Positions 1 through 10,870 of a stretch of DNA of 64,000 nucleotides are shown piece after piece. This DNA is from Centroberyx gerrardi (Eukaryota; Chordata; Actinopteri; Beryciformes; Berycidae): contig NC_136002.1 in NCBI RefSeq assembly GCF_048128805.1, positions 28,293,662-28,357,661 on the forward strand, in the 5' to 3' direction. Below the pieces are notes generated by a model. The model did no database searches. It was not told the origin of the DNA and saw nothing but the letters and a program-made list of their open reading frames with translations. The first letter of the stretch is position 1. Every line of letters begins with the position of its first letter. The position numbers were made by a program, and so were the translations under genes.

Positions 1-1449
1 CACACACACACACACACACACACTTACAGACACACATCTTCTGTATTGCGCAGTAACCTGACTCTTCTTATAGGATAAACGGGCCGGGGGGTGTTGGGTT
101 TGCGAGGGTAGCTTGGTACACGGTCTGTTTTAGATTAGGCAGCCGTGATCCGCGGCCTCCCTGTCAGTGGGGCTTTCGGCCATATTGATGGGTGTACAAG
201 GGTTCTGACAGCGGACAGAAAGGCAGTGCAGCCTGTTCCTCCGCTGCCTGCGCACAGAGGGACATTAGGTCAGCGTGCCCCCACCCCTCCTTCCTCTCCC
301 CACTGGCTCTGAATTCCCCAATGAACAACACATTCCTCCTTCCCAGTCCCTCTGTTTATGACACGCCATCCTTTGAAGCAGCGTGCGAGTGTTTGTGTAC
401 GTGTATGTGCACGGGTGCACGTATGTGTGTGTGTATACGTGTGTGTGTGTGTGTGTGTGTGTGTTAGCCTTGAGCAATGAGCCTCGGCGAATATAAACGT
501 TCCAGCATGACACTATCAAAGTCTGAGCGTTGCGTTGGAGCGCGTGTGCACGTGTTGCGCGAGTCTTTTGTGCGCACCTGAACAGGTACGATGGGGGCAT
601 ACATCTGCGTGACAGCTGTTTTTTAGATCCCGGCGCTGAAAGGAGGGTGGAATCTAGGCCAATTGAATTATACAGAGAGGGAGAGTGCATGAGAGAGATG
701 GGTGGAGGAGAAAGCTATGAGTCATCGCCAAACTCGGGATGCGTTCGCTTAAAAAACGCAGAGAGCGAGGTCGAGAGGGGCAGACTGGGTGTTGAGACGA
801 AGAAAAACAAACGAGTTGCTATTCTAATTAAAGCAGCCCTGAAGGGTGGGGGTGGAGGGGTGGAGGGGTGGGGGAGGGAGGGGGGGGGTTGTAGGTCAAA
901 GCCAGCTGAGTCATTCCTTTACACCCATTTCCTGTCATCAGGGCACTTTGGGAGCGGGCAGCAGGGTGAAATTATGTGTTTAGTTTATGCAATCCTCCCG
1001 CACTCCTCCTCCCATTCAATACACTCACACGCAATCACATTATGCACGCACACACATATGAAAATGCATACTTAAACACACTCACACTGTATATGCACAC
1101 ACACGCACACACATATATACATACGTACGACAGAGCTGTTGCCGTGGCTGCAGAGAGAGTAAGGAATTGCCAAAGCATTAAATCAACCACATAAGAACAA
1201 GTTTTTAAAACTCATCACAAATTCATCATATTCATTGTGTCTGACATGTCCTTTTATGCTCTATTTGCTCTTATTTTGTGCTTTTAACCACACTCTTATT
1301 TCTTAATTTTAATGTTGGCCCTCTCTGCTCTGCATCCTTTTTTTTTGTCCCTGTTTTGCAAACCACTTCGGTACACGCTGGTTTTGTGTTTTTAAAGCGT
1401 CGCATAAATAAAGTTAACTTGACAACAGCCTTGACCTACACACTCCTTC

Positions 1450-1486
<37 letters not shown>

Positions 1487-2955
1487 CGCACAGCACAGAC
1501 ACATGTGCACAACACACAGATGAAAAAGGAGAGGGGTGGGCAGGCGTAACAGAACCCAGACTTCAGAAAGTGGGCACTAATTCAAGCCAGTCTATCTGAG
1601 CATCGGCACCGCAGTCCGGCCCCCCGAGCGCTGAATCGCAAAGGCCAACGCTCAACAAACTGACAAGAACATCCATAAACAAAATCCCGCCCCTTGCCCC
1701 TCCTCCCCTCCTTCCCTCCTTCCCCGATCGCATCTGAGCAATCTTTGCAAAACAAATCGGCGATGATCGGCGTTTTGACCGACCGCGCTCAGCGATGATG
1801 AAGAGGGGGATCATAAAGGCGAGCGCATTCCACGCCGCACTAGCGAGAGTTTTGAAGACGATATCTGCGGTCGGTTTCGGCCGATAACCGCCTGATGACC
1901 ATGTGTGACTGGGCCGCTGAGTGTGGTCCTCATTAGATAGATACACCCTCTGGTCTGTAACACCGCAAAATAGGTGCAAAGAGGCAGTCTGCTCCAAAGA
2001 GTCGATTAATGCTGCTTCCATCTGACGCTCCCTCTGTCTCCGCTCTCCCCCGGCCACCCAAGTGCACAGGATGTGAACTAATATATTACAGTAAGGAATT
2101 GTACTCCCTAGAGAGAAAAAAGGCCCAGGGATGAGTTTGGAAGGCACCCAAAGGTCTGTCAGTAGTTAATGCTAACTGACAGGAAGGTCCAACGGTAAGA
2201 GAAACAGGAAAAGGAAACTCTCCCCCACAACATCCTGGATGGCCCGTCTATGTGTGACTGGATATTTTCAGACACAGCTCAGGGTTTCTGGATTCGTATT
2301 TGCACTTCACAGCTGCTATTGACACGGCGAGGTTTAAATGCCTCATTTGCCCCTTTAAAAGCGTGTGTGCTCCAGTGTAGTGCAGTTTAGAACAAGCGTG
2401 TTTGTGCAGTGGTGTGAAAGTAATGTTGTTGAAATGACAGATATTTGCAGTAGGTCTTGAACGCTGTGTGACACGGTTGTCTGTCTGTCGTTTTGCTTGT
2501 TTGTTATTGCTGTCTCGCCACATCAGATCCCAGCTATTCACGCCTCTGGAGACGTTTCAGCCCTTTGGATTTCTCAACAACCCTCTCTCTTTCCACCTTG
2601 TTTGTAGAGGCCAGCTGAAGTCTTCCTTCCCTTTTAAGTTCCCTAGTCATCCCCTGGTCAGAGGAGAGCTGTGTACCCAGACACCCTGAGTCACTTATGA
2701 TGTGGGTTCCCTTCTGTGGGAAAGCTTGACCATGTGTGCCGCGCTCTGTCGTTCATTGCTCATAAACAGTAGGAGCAGAGCCGGCGATGTAAAATAAACT
2801 AGCCGCCACAACACGTCGTCGCTACCGTTAACTAGCGCGAAAACAACAACCGCACTGCCAGATGAAAGGACTGCAGCGGGTCACGCTCGCTCTGCTGCGC
2901 TCCACAGTCGCTGTGACAGATAAAGACGGAGCTTTTTTTTTTTATGAGCTGTGTG
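1..2955. other. Gene-free flank, microsatellites and GC-rich block
   Basis: I see no supported gene here. Dinucleotide repeats lie at 1-23 (CA), 424-464 (GT) and 1449-1484 (CA), and a G-rich run lies near 846-890. The open frames on both strands have no recognisable domain and run through repeats. The block at about 1,560-2,060 is GC-richer and not repeat-like. It has an open minus frame (1,563-2,147), but the translation matches no family I know, so I regard it as possible regulatory sequence rather than a gene. Confidence 0.5.
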
Positions 2956-2963
2956 CTTTTAAA

Positions 2964-4001
2964 CTGGTGGTTCTCAACCTTTTTGGCTTGTAACGCAAAG
3001 CCATGCATATTTGTGATTCCCGTTTCAGGCATATGCAGAGAAAATGATCAGAGGAGGCAGAGAGTTTGAAAACTATTCAGTATTTCACAAGGAAAAAGCA
3101 CAAATTAGAGAAAAATCTGAAAAATTACACACAACAATAAATTTGTATAGTAGAAATACACTCACCGGCCACTTTATTGGGTACACCTGCTCGTTAACGC
3201 AAATAGGCCGCTCCTCCAAACAGCGAATCATGTGGCAGCAACTCAATATATAAAACATGCAGACATGGTGAAGTGGTTTAGATTAGACATTAGAATGGGC
3301 CAATAGATGTGTGATCTAAGCGACTTGTGGTTTGACTGTTGGGTCAACATCTCAGAAACAGCTGGCCTCCTGGGATTTTCACGCTCTTCAGTCTGTAGAG
3401 TTTACAGAGAATGGTGCGAGAAACAAAAAACATCCAGTGAGCGAAAACAGCTTGTTAATGACAGAGGTCAGAGGAGAATGGGCCGACTGGTTCAAGCTAA
3501 CAGAAGATGCTGAAATAACAGCTCTTTACAACAGTGGTGTGCAGAAGTGCAGCTCACAATACACAGGTTGTTGGTCCTTGTCGTGCAATTTAGATCTGTT
3601 TTTATGTCCATTTTGTTTCAATATGTTTCTTCGTTTGCATTTTTATAGGCAAGCCTCTCTAAAGTTGTGTCTTTGTTTTTATGCCCATTTTGCTTAAATA
3701 TGTTTGTTTTAACTTGCTTTTATTGTTTTTGTGTCCTCTGCCACTTTTCTGCTATGTGAAGCAGTTTGTAACAGTGAGTTTTAAAAAGTGCTATATAAAT
3801 AAAGCTTTACTTACTTACTAAAATAAATAAATAATAAATGGACTTATAGCAACAGATGACCACCCGGTGCTAGATAGCTGTACCTAATAAATTGTCCATG
3901 AATACATGTTTTTTCCTATCTCATAAATCATCTTGCGACCACCCCAAATCTATTTCACGACCCCCCTGGGTGGTCCCGACCCCCAGTTTGAGAACCACTG
4001 G
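2964..4001. mobile_element. hAT-like non-autonomous element
   Basis: The left end reads ctggtggttctcaacc. The right end, reverse-complemented, reads ccagtggttctcaaac, preceded by a run of C/G typical of hAT-Charlie-like repeats ('gggtcgggaccacccaggggg'-type end). The two ends are near-matching terminal inverted repeats about 1 kb apart. A Tc1-like remnant sits inside. I did not find a clean 8-bp target duplication, so the exact boundaries are uncertain by a few bases. Confidence 0.65.
3158..3900 (+). mobile_element. Tc1/mariner-like transposon remnant
   Basis: The left end (accggccactttattgggtac, about 3164-3184) and the right end (gtacctaataaattgtcc, about 3880-3897) are imperfect inverted repeats. 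The plus frame at 3,307-3,513 reads like the helix-turn-helix N-terminus of a Tc1 transposase: ISETAGLLGFSRSSVCRVYR followed by EW, then a run containing GQRRMGRLVQANRR. The frame then breaks and no DDE catalytic domain remains. A run ending in 'ctatataaataaagc' at about 3,570-3,830 is probably a further insertion. It is an inactive fossil nested in the surrounding hAT-like element. Confidence 0.75.
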
Positions 4002-5832
4002 CTTCAACCTCTAGCGGGTTTGCCGTCTAGCACGTTAGTACTACAGTGAGGTGTGGGTGCGATGCCGGGCCCGTCACAAAGCTGGCATTACCAACAGGTT
4101 AAAAAGAGCAGACAAACACTGCACTGTGTGTGTGTGTGTGTGTGTGTGTGTGAACTGTCGGTGTCCTCCGCTGAAAAGCTGCTATTGAGAGAAATAAGGT
4201 GAAGTGCGGCTGGGTGAGGCCACATACAGTGTAGTGGAGAAAGGCTGTCACTCCTGATGAATTCAGTAGGATGGTTGATGTCACTGGGCGACGCAGAGCA
4301 GCGTCTGGGGTGGTCAGCGCCTATAAATATCACACTGCGGATGTTCCTCTTCCACGCCACTCTCTACTTACTTACGCTCACATAAGTAACATTCTTTTCA
4401 CCTTTCACGTTTACAAGGGTTTGTGTCTATTTCACATCCTCATCTATCTGTCTGTCTGCCTGTCTGTCTGTCTGCCTCCCCTATCTATCTGCATTCCTCT
4501 CTGTGTGTGTCTCTGTCTCTTTCTCTCTGAGGCACACAGACATGGGTCTATTTGCTTGAACTTCTCATTTCCTGTTTGGGGTGTGTATCCGATCCCTTGT
4601 TCTTGTGCCCAACACACATCAAACACTCAGGCTGCGCAAAATGAATAAGAGAAAGAAAGGAGGACGCACAGAAAGAATATAAATGAGAGAATGATGGCGA
4701 AAGTGGATGTGAAAGGGACAGAGAGAGAGAGAGGGGGAGTTGTGGAGAGACAAGTGAGGAGGAGGACGGCGGACGGGAAAATCCAAAGTGGAGAGGAGGA
4801 ACTGACACAGAGGCAGTGAAAACCAAAGGAAACCAGAGAGTAGCAGGGATGATATGGTTAAATCCTGATTTATTATAATATCCTCAAAACAAAGCCAGGG
4901 TCAAACACTGAGTTCAAACAATGAGCTCTTTTTTCAACCTAATCTCATTTTTTAGGAATTTGGGCAGCTTTTACTTCCCATAGCAATTTGTTTTTATTTA
5001 TCCCAATTATATATTTAGTCAGTCATTTTCTAAATTCCCTTTAACAAGGCTGTGGTGCCAGTCTGTCAGGAGGGGGCTGTTGGGTAGAAGCCAGTAAAAA
5101 AAAAAACCTCTTAGCCTGTTTCACATTTCCACAGTCAAATGGGCCGACAATTGATGCCATTAAATTTCTTTGGGAAGCTGTGTGTGGGCCGACAAACAGG
5201 TATGGAACTGTATTTAAGCGGTGAATGCGGCTGTCCTCATGGTATGAGTTCACGGGTCAGATTTGCCAGCTTGGTGGGAAATAAATACACTACCAACCAG
5301 CCAAATGCTAGTAAATGTTGACAGCGGCTGGCAAGTTCGTCGGCTCTACCAGCAAATCTGGCCGAAAACCAAACTTCATTCAGAGCTCGTTTTCTGTTCT
5401 AAAAGTTATAGTTCTGGGATAAATAGGGAAAGTTGATGATGAATTTTGGAATCCATCATCCGCTGGAGCCAGGGGGTGAAAAAGTTTATTTTCTGTCCTG
5501 TTTTCAACTGCCAAAAAGTCTTTATGATGGAAACAAACAATAAATTTAATTTGGGGCTGACGACGAACTCAAAGCATTTCTCTATTGATTGATTTGATGG
5601 AACACATTCCCAATGCAAAATGTTTTCTTACTAAACACCACAGTTCCTTGCAGGAGTCGAGGACAGCAGCAGAAGCTGAAAAGGATTTCAAGGGCTAATC
5701 TGGGAATCTTTACCATGCACATGGGTGTCTGCTCTTCTTCTGCACAGGAAACCCTCTCACTCTCTACTTTAACCCCTTACATACTATTATACTGTTATAT
5801 TACTCTGTTTCACTTCATCTCCCACTTTCTAA
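4002..5832. other. Gene-free stretch with (GT)n and CT/GA tracts
   Basis: It holds a (GT)n run at 4125-4152, a tctg/tctc-rich patch at about 4445-4530 and a GA-rich patch at about 4715-4770. I see no supported coding sequence. The rest is unique-looking AT-rich DNA. Confidence 0.4.
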
Positions 5833-5868
5833 CACTTAAGTGCACTTTCACAAAAGTGCACTTAAGTG
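5833..5868. repeat. Perfect 16-bp inverted repeat, 4-nt loop
   Basis: The arm cacttaagtgcacttt at 5833-5848 is exactly reverse-complemented at 5853-5868, separated by caca. Each arm also contains the palindrome cacttaagtg. It lies at the edge of an AT-rich stretch with recurring cttaag motifs (to about 6,790) that may be a dispersed element. Confidence 0.8.
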
Positions 5869-7629
5869 AACTTAAGAAGTTAGTTCTTAAGTGCAATTCC
5901 TCAGTATTTCCTTAAGATTAGTCTCATCTCTCACAAATTTCTCTGGATTTCTGACTTACAGTAGGAACTTCTCAGAAAGGATCTAAGTTCCCTACCAACC
6001 GTGATGTAAACCAACATAAAAGTGCCGAAAATGTATTTTCAGTATTAATGCACTCTGTCTGCTAGCTATAGCAATATAACCATTGTTAGTTTGAAAATTT
6101 AAAACCTATAATAACCAACATTACTGTCTAAGTAAAATATGATTGGGAAGTGTGAGGAGATCCATTCTGCCTCTCAGCAGCGTTGGGGAATTTTCTTCCG
6201 TAGCTGCGAACCATAAATCAAGAAAACAATTTGGAACAATTAGTTATGGTTGCTATATTTTTGGTTTACTTAAGTGAGTAACTTTAAGTGTCGAAAAAGG
6301 CACAGACTTTGGCTTCTGCCTATTGGCTACAGCCCTGTTCAATGTTAACTGTCTAATTGTTTAGCTACTTTTCATGAGACAAGAGGCAAACACCAAATGA
6401 AAATAATGACAAATTGAACTTAACAATAAAATGATCTGCTTAAAATGTAAGACACAGTAAGTAGAACTATTAATACTGTGAAATACCTTCTTAATTGTCT
6501 AGAAGTGTGTTTAAATGAAAGAGGCTTAAGTTTTATCACTGCTACAATTTTAAGACAAAAGGAAGGTTTATCTTAAAAGTAACCAAAACAATTATGAACA
6601 AAAGTGAGCAAACTTTGCTTTCAAAGAATTATTTATTCATAAGCTTCATAAGGTTTTTCTTCAGAAGCAAAATGATAAGAAGGTTGGGAAAATATTTCAG
6701 AACTATTTTGATGATATAGCAACTTAACTTTTTCTTGAGACTTAAAAAAAATGGCACTCAAGAAGATTTGTTTTTCCCTAAGAAGGGTTTGTGAATCCGG
6801 CTCCAGATTCCCATGAAGCTCTCTATGCTCTCAAGGACCAACATTGCTGTTGCAGTCACCGAAGGTAAAGCCTTTGCTCTATATTTAAAACAGCCCTACA
6901 AGAAATGTAAACAGACGCTCAACAAAATATAAACACAATTGCTTTCTGCCCCTCTGCCGTCCCGCCCCTGCCCGCCTCGTTTATGAGTCCAAGGAACACA
7001 AGAGGAACGGAGCTGCTTTTAATGTGGAAAGGTGAAGGCAGCAGCAGACTTTTCAGGCAGGTATGCATCACGTTTCTTTTTCCACTACATCAAATTTCCA
7101 GCTCCTCACTCCCCTGCAGCGCAAATAACTTCAGTGAACATGCAATGTGTCATTTCAGGATGTTGATTTACACACAGGCTGATCAACAGAAGGCTCCACT
7201 GGGATATGGAGGAAAGAGTTTGTAAAGCTGCCCTATAATGTGAGCAGTCACTGCTATTCCTAGATGAGTCAAACAGATAGTCACTCTGTCTATCAGAGTA
7301 AATCACTGGGTCACGGAGTCACCAAAATCTAAAGTGAGATAGAGGGAAATAAGAAAAATAAAGGAAGGGTGGAGCTCAAGAGGAGGATTTTTTTTTTTCA
7401 GTTTATCGTTAATTTTGCTTGAAGTCCTTTGCCCTGCCCACTAGAAAAACATATGGTTCAAATAAGTGGCCTTGCTGAGACCGAGACCCCCCACAGACCC
7501 CCCACAGACCCCCTGAAGCCAAGATCTCATTAGTGAATTTTGGAGAGAGTAGAGTGAGTCGGAGTGAAAATAAGACTCTGTTGCTGTTTCAGCTTCTACA
7601 AACCACTGGCAAAGTCTAACATGATGGGG
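5869..7629. other. AT-rich stretch with recurring cttaag, no gene
   Basis: It is AT-rich with repeated 'cttaag' and 'aagaag' words, the last cluster being near 6,740-6,790. This suggests an old dispersed element whose ends I cannot define. 6,800-7,330 is unique-looking. A short tandem repeat of 'accccccacag' occurs at about 7,486-7,512. No supported coding sequence. Confidence 0.3.
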
Positions 7630-7639
7630 GGCAAAGAGT

Positions 7640-8070
7640 ACTACAATGTCCCACTCAAGTACAAGTACTGTTACTTTGCCGATATTTTACTTAAGTGGAA
7701 GTAAAAGTACTGGTGTAAAAATCTACTGAAGTAAAAGTAAAAAGTAGCTCATTTAAAATGTACTCTGAGTAAAAGTTACTGAGTTACTTTTTTATGATTT
7801 TTATCTTTTCCATATGATTCTAAAAGGAGAGAGGACAGAGTTCAAACTAAAATTGAAAATTACAAAATAAAGTGCACAAAGTAAAGCCAGATTACTCTTC
7901 TCTTATTTGCAATTGGCCAAGAGACACAAAATCTGTACTCTGCAATGGATGTGATTTAAAATGTAGAGAAGTTCAATATTTCAGCAAAAACGTAACTTGA
8001 GCAAAAGTAACTTAGTTACATTACAGTAACGTGAGTAAATGTAATTAGTTACTTCCCTCGGTGGAGGGTA
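7640..8070. mobile_element. Dispersed fish repeat, MITE-like
   Basis: The left part is dense in 'aagtaaaagtac' and 'agtaaaagtaact' words. The right part ends 'gtgagtaaatgtaattagttacttccctcggtggag', here read in two pieces at about 8,025-8,065. This matches a very common non-autonomous DNA repeat of teleosts, recalled from general knowledge of fish genomes. Superfamily is not assigned and the boundaries are approximate. Confidence 0.5.
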
Positions 8071-8829
8071 TGACTAAATCGGGGGGGGGGTCAACACACT
8101 TACTCACTATGCAATAGTCTCAAATACTACAGGATAATAAATAGTAGGAAACCCAGGATCGGCACTGTATGTAACGTATACTTCAGTCACACCGAGGCCT
8201 CGTCGCTCATTGGCTCCCGGCCCTGGAATGTCACTCGCGTCCCCCTGACCTCCGTCCGTCTCTTCCTCCAGTCGCTCGTATATCTGCGCTCCTCCATTTA
8301 TGTTTGTTTTAACTTTCTCAGGACCCCCGAAGCCCACGCTCATGCATCTTACACCCAGGAGGACGGGCAATTTCCCTCCTCCGTCCTCCCACTCACCACA
8401 TTTTCTACCTCTCCCTCCCACTCTGTCTCTCCCACTCACTGTCTGCGTTTACTCTCGTTCGGGGGCTGAGAAGTCTGGCCGTAACGTCGGTTCACTCTCA
8501 ATCATACTTGTGGTGGTTCCTTTTTTCTATTTTCCTCTCTTCCCTCTACTAGTAAAACCATCAGAGAGGTAGACGTGTTATGGCTGAGCGGAGAGACGAG
8601 TCATAGATAATCTTGCTAAGAGAAAGTGAACTCATCACACTCCGGGGTTTGTAAGTGTTCGGCAGGGTCACGGTGAGTCACCCGGCTGATCGGGTTCTCG
8701 CTCTCTGCTGCGGGACGTCCCATGTGAGTCAGGGCAAGCAGACTGGACTGAGCCGTATCCTCTGTGTCACACGTTCTGCTTGAGCCGTGGGTGTGAGCGA
8801 GTCGACTTTGCTCGAGTCCCAAAGTCAGT

Positions 8830-9480
8830 CTCAGGTCTTGAGGTACAAGTGTCAAGTCAAGTCTCAAGTCTAAATTTAGAACACCAAGTCAAGTCCATGT
8901 CATTAATGTCAAGTCTCAAGTCCAGTCCCAAGTCTAAATGTAGATTACCAAGTCCATGTCACTAATGTCAAGTCAGGTCTCAAGTCTAAATGTAGATTAT
9001 CAAGTCAAGTCCAAGTCAAGTCCATGTCATTAATGTCAAGTCTCAAGTCTAAATGTAGATCGCCAAGTCAAGTCAGAACAAATCAAGTCCAGCATCAATT
9101 TCATATCTTAAAGAAAACTAAATATCTAGGACTTTTCAATGCAATATGGTTTTAATAGGATACCAGCTTGGTAAGAGCATCATGAGTTTGATTTCTATAA
9201 TCAGTTTCAACTTCACTAAATTCAATCATTCCATACAAATTCAGAAAACAGAATTTAAATTCAGTCGCCTGCTGGAACAAATCTCATCACTTTCAATCTA
9301 AATCATTTACACAAACACAAGATCTCAAGTCAAGACTTTAGAAACCTTTTCAAGTCATCAAAGCACAAGTCAAAGTCAAGTCCCAAGTCACCAGAACCCA
9401 AGTCAAGTCTCAAGTCATCTCTTCATGCATCAAGTCAAGTCTCAAGCAAGTAAAGTCATGTGACTCAAGTCCCCAACTAT
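8830..9480 (+). repeat. 'caagtc' dispersed repeat, copy 1
   Basis: Both ends are made of irregularly repeated 'caagtcaagtctcaagtct' words, and the core is unique (aaatatctaggacttttc at about 9,119-9,137). The same core and ends recur in the same orientation at 61,200-61,636, so this is a dispersed element with internally repetitive ends rather than a local tandem array. Confidence 0.75.
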
Positions 9481-10286
9481 GACTTGAACTTCACTTCAAC
9501 CTCACACACACACACACACACTCTCTCACAAACACACACACACACACACGCACAGAAAACCACAAACATGTCTTGACAGGTTGGCTCTTCCTTTGATCCG
9601 GATGACGGACGTCTCTCTCCATCCTGCAGTGACTGACCACTTACCCACAAACCCACAGTGTTTTCTGACTGCAGTATCAATTTTCTGGCAAAAGGAAAAA
9701 GTGTTTTTGGCTCGGACGTGTTTCTGTTTAAGGTTGCGTGATGTTTGTTGCAAAGCGGTTACTTGAGGCCGGGGTGCGTCAGATGCCATGTGCCGGTGAG
9801 TAAAGTTGCGGAGACGTGCACCTGTGCCATATTGTCCCCTCGCTCCTTATTATCTGCGGCTGCCAGAAGCCCACATGCTGTGTTCAGATGGCAGGAAACT
9901 TCCACTGCTGCATCCTCAAACCTCCAGGCATGTGGGAGAAGACCACAAGGAAACATGACTGAGGTTTCATTTTCATGTTAGGTAGGCCTCAGGTTTTTTT
10001 AATTTGAATTTTATTGCCATTATTCAGACAGGGAGAGATACAAGGCAAATGACAGGCAAAGTCTGAAATGAAAAGTTCCAAATCCAGATAAACTAAAGGA
10101 AAATCGGCTCCCACATGAATCATTTGCCTAATCCTGAACTAATGAGGTGGTAATTTCACATTAGTCACCATTGGTACATTTTTCTGGTTAACCTCACAGG
10201 AAAATAGTTCCCTCTATCAGCAGTCTTGTACTATTGCTGCTGTGTGTCATGAGTTTATTATGGGTATTTCAGTGAAGATCAGTACT
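9481..10286. other. Gene-free stretch upstream of ppp5c
   Basis: It holds a (CA)n run interrupted by ctctctcacaaa at 9502-9552. The remainder is unique-looking and without a supported open frame. Confidence 0.4.
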
Positions 10287-10298
10287 GCCCCCTGCTGG
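10287..10298 (-). promoter_or_regulatory. CTCF-like motif upstream of ppp5c
   Basis: Read on the minus strand this is CCAGCAGGGGGC, an exact match to the CTCF core CCASYAGRKGGC. It extends to ACCAGCAGGGGGCAGTA, the classic longer form. It lies about 0.57 kb upstream of the ppp5c start codon. Occupancy is inferred from the motif only. Confidence 0.6.
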
Positions 10299-10799
10299 TT
10301 GATGAACTGAAAGAATTCATATTTTCTACCTTTAATCTGGGTAACTTTGAAACGTTATTGCACTGTCCCTTTTGCAGAACACACACACAGTAGTGTAGCC
10401 TACATAGTTTACCCCCGGCCGTATTTATCTTTTACATTTTAATTAATGGAAAATTAGGCTACTTGAGGTCAGACAGGTTAAAAAATAATTTGCTTTAAAA
10501 AAATAAATAAAACACCAGTAGGCCAAAAACTTAAGGTGGACAAAGTTGACAGCAGTGTGTTAACAGTAGCCTAATAGTGGATAGTAGAAGGAAAGGGAGG
10601 GGGGGTTTAGAGTAATAAACGTTATGAGATGTGAGGGGTTTTCTTTAAAGAAACTTTCAGTGACTAGTAATTTAAAAGGCTATTTGTTTTTTGATTAAAC
10701 ATTTTGCTTGTAAGATAAAAAAAAATAGTACAAATTGAACAGGTTTGTTATTAGTGTTATGATAATAACATATTCTTTAGTGTAAAAACCTAGTTTAAT

Positions 10800-10870
10800 G
10801 CATCCATGGTAAAAACGTAAGTTGCATTCACACAGCAAAATATTTTGCGACCTTTGCGACTGTCGAGCCA
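10800..10870 (+). promoter_or_regulatory. ppp5c: ppp5c 5' UTR / core promoter region
   Basis: The sequence is a short CG-containing stretch directly before the start codon with no TATA box. The start codon itself lies in gagccaATGG, which overlaps an NF-Y-type CCAAT word and gives a good Kozak context. The transcription start cannot be read from the sequence. Confidence 0.4.

Noticed and set aside
1563..2147. 194-codon minus-strand open frame
   Set aside because: No recognisable domain or splice partner; composition changes along it and the upstream end is repeat-like.
8107..8439. 110-codon minus-strand open frame in a GC-rich patch
   Set aside because: No recognisable motif; low-complexity Gly/Arg content from CT-rich DNA. 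It could be promoter-like sequence but nothing decides it.
8830..9480. CRISPR-like array of caagtc words
   Set aside because: Word spacing is irregular, there are no unique spacers of constant length, and the genome is a vertebrate's. A second copy 52 kb away shows it is a dispersed repeat.
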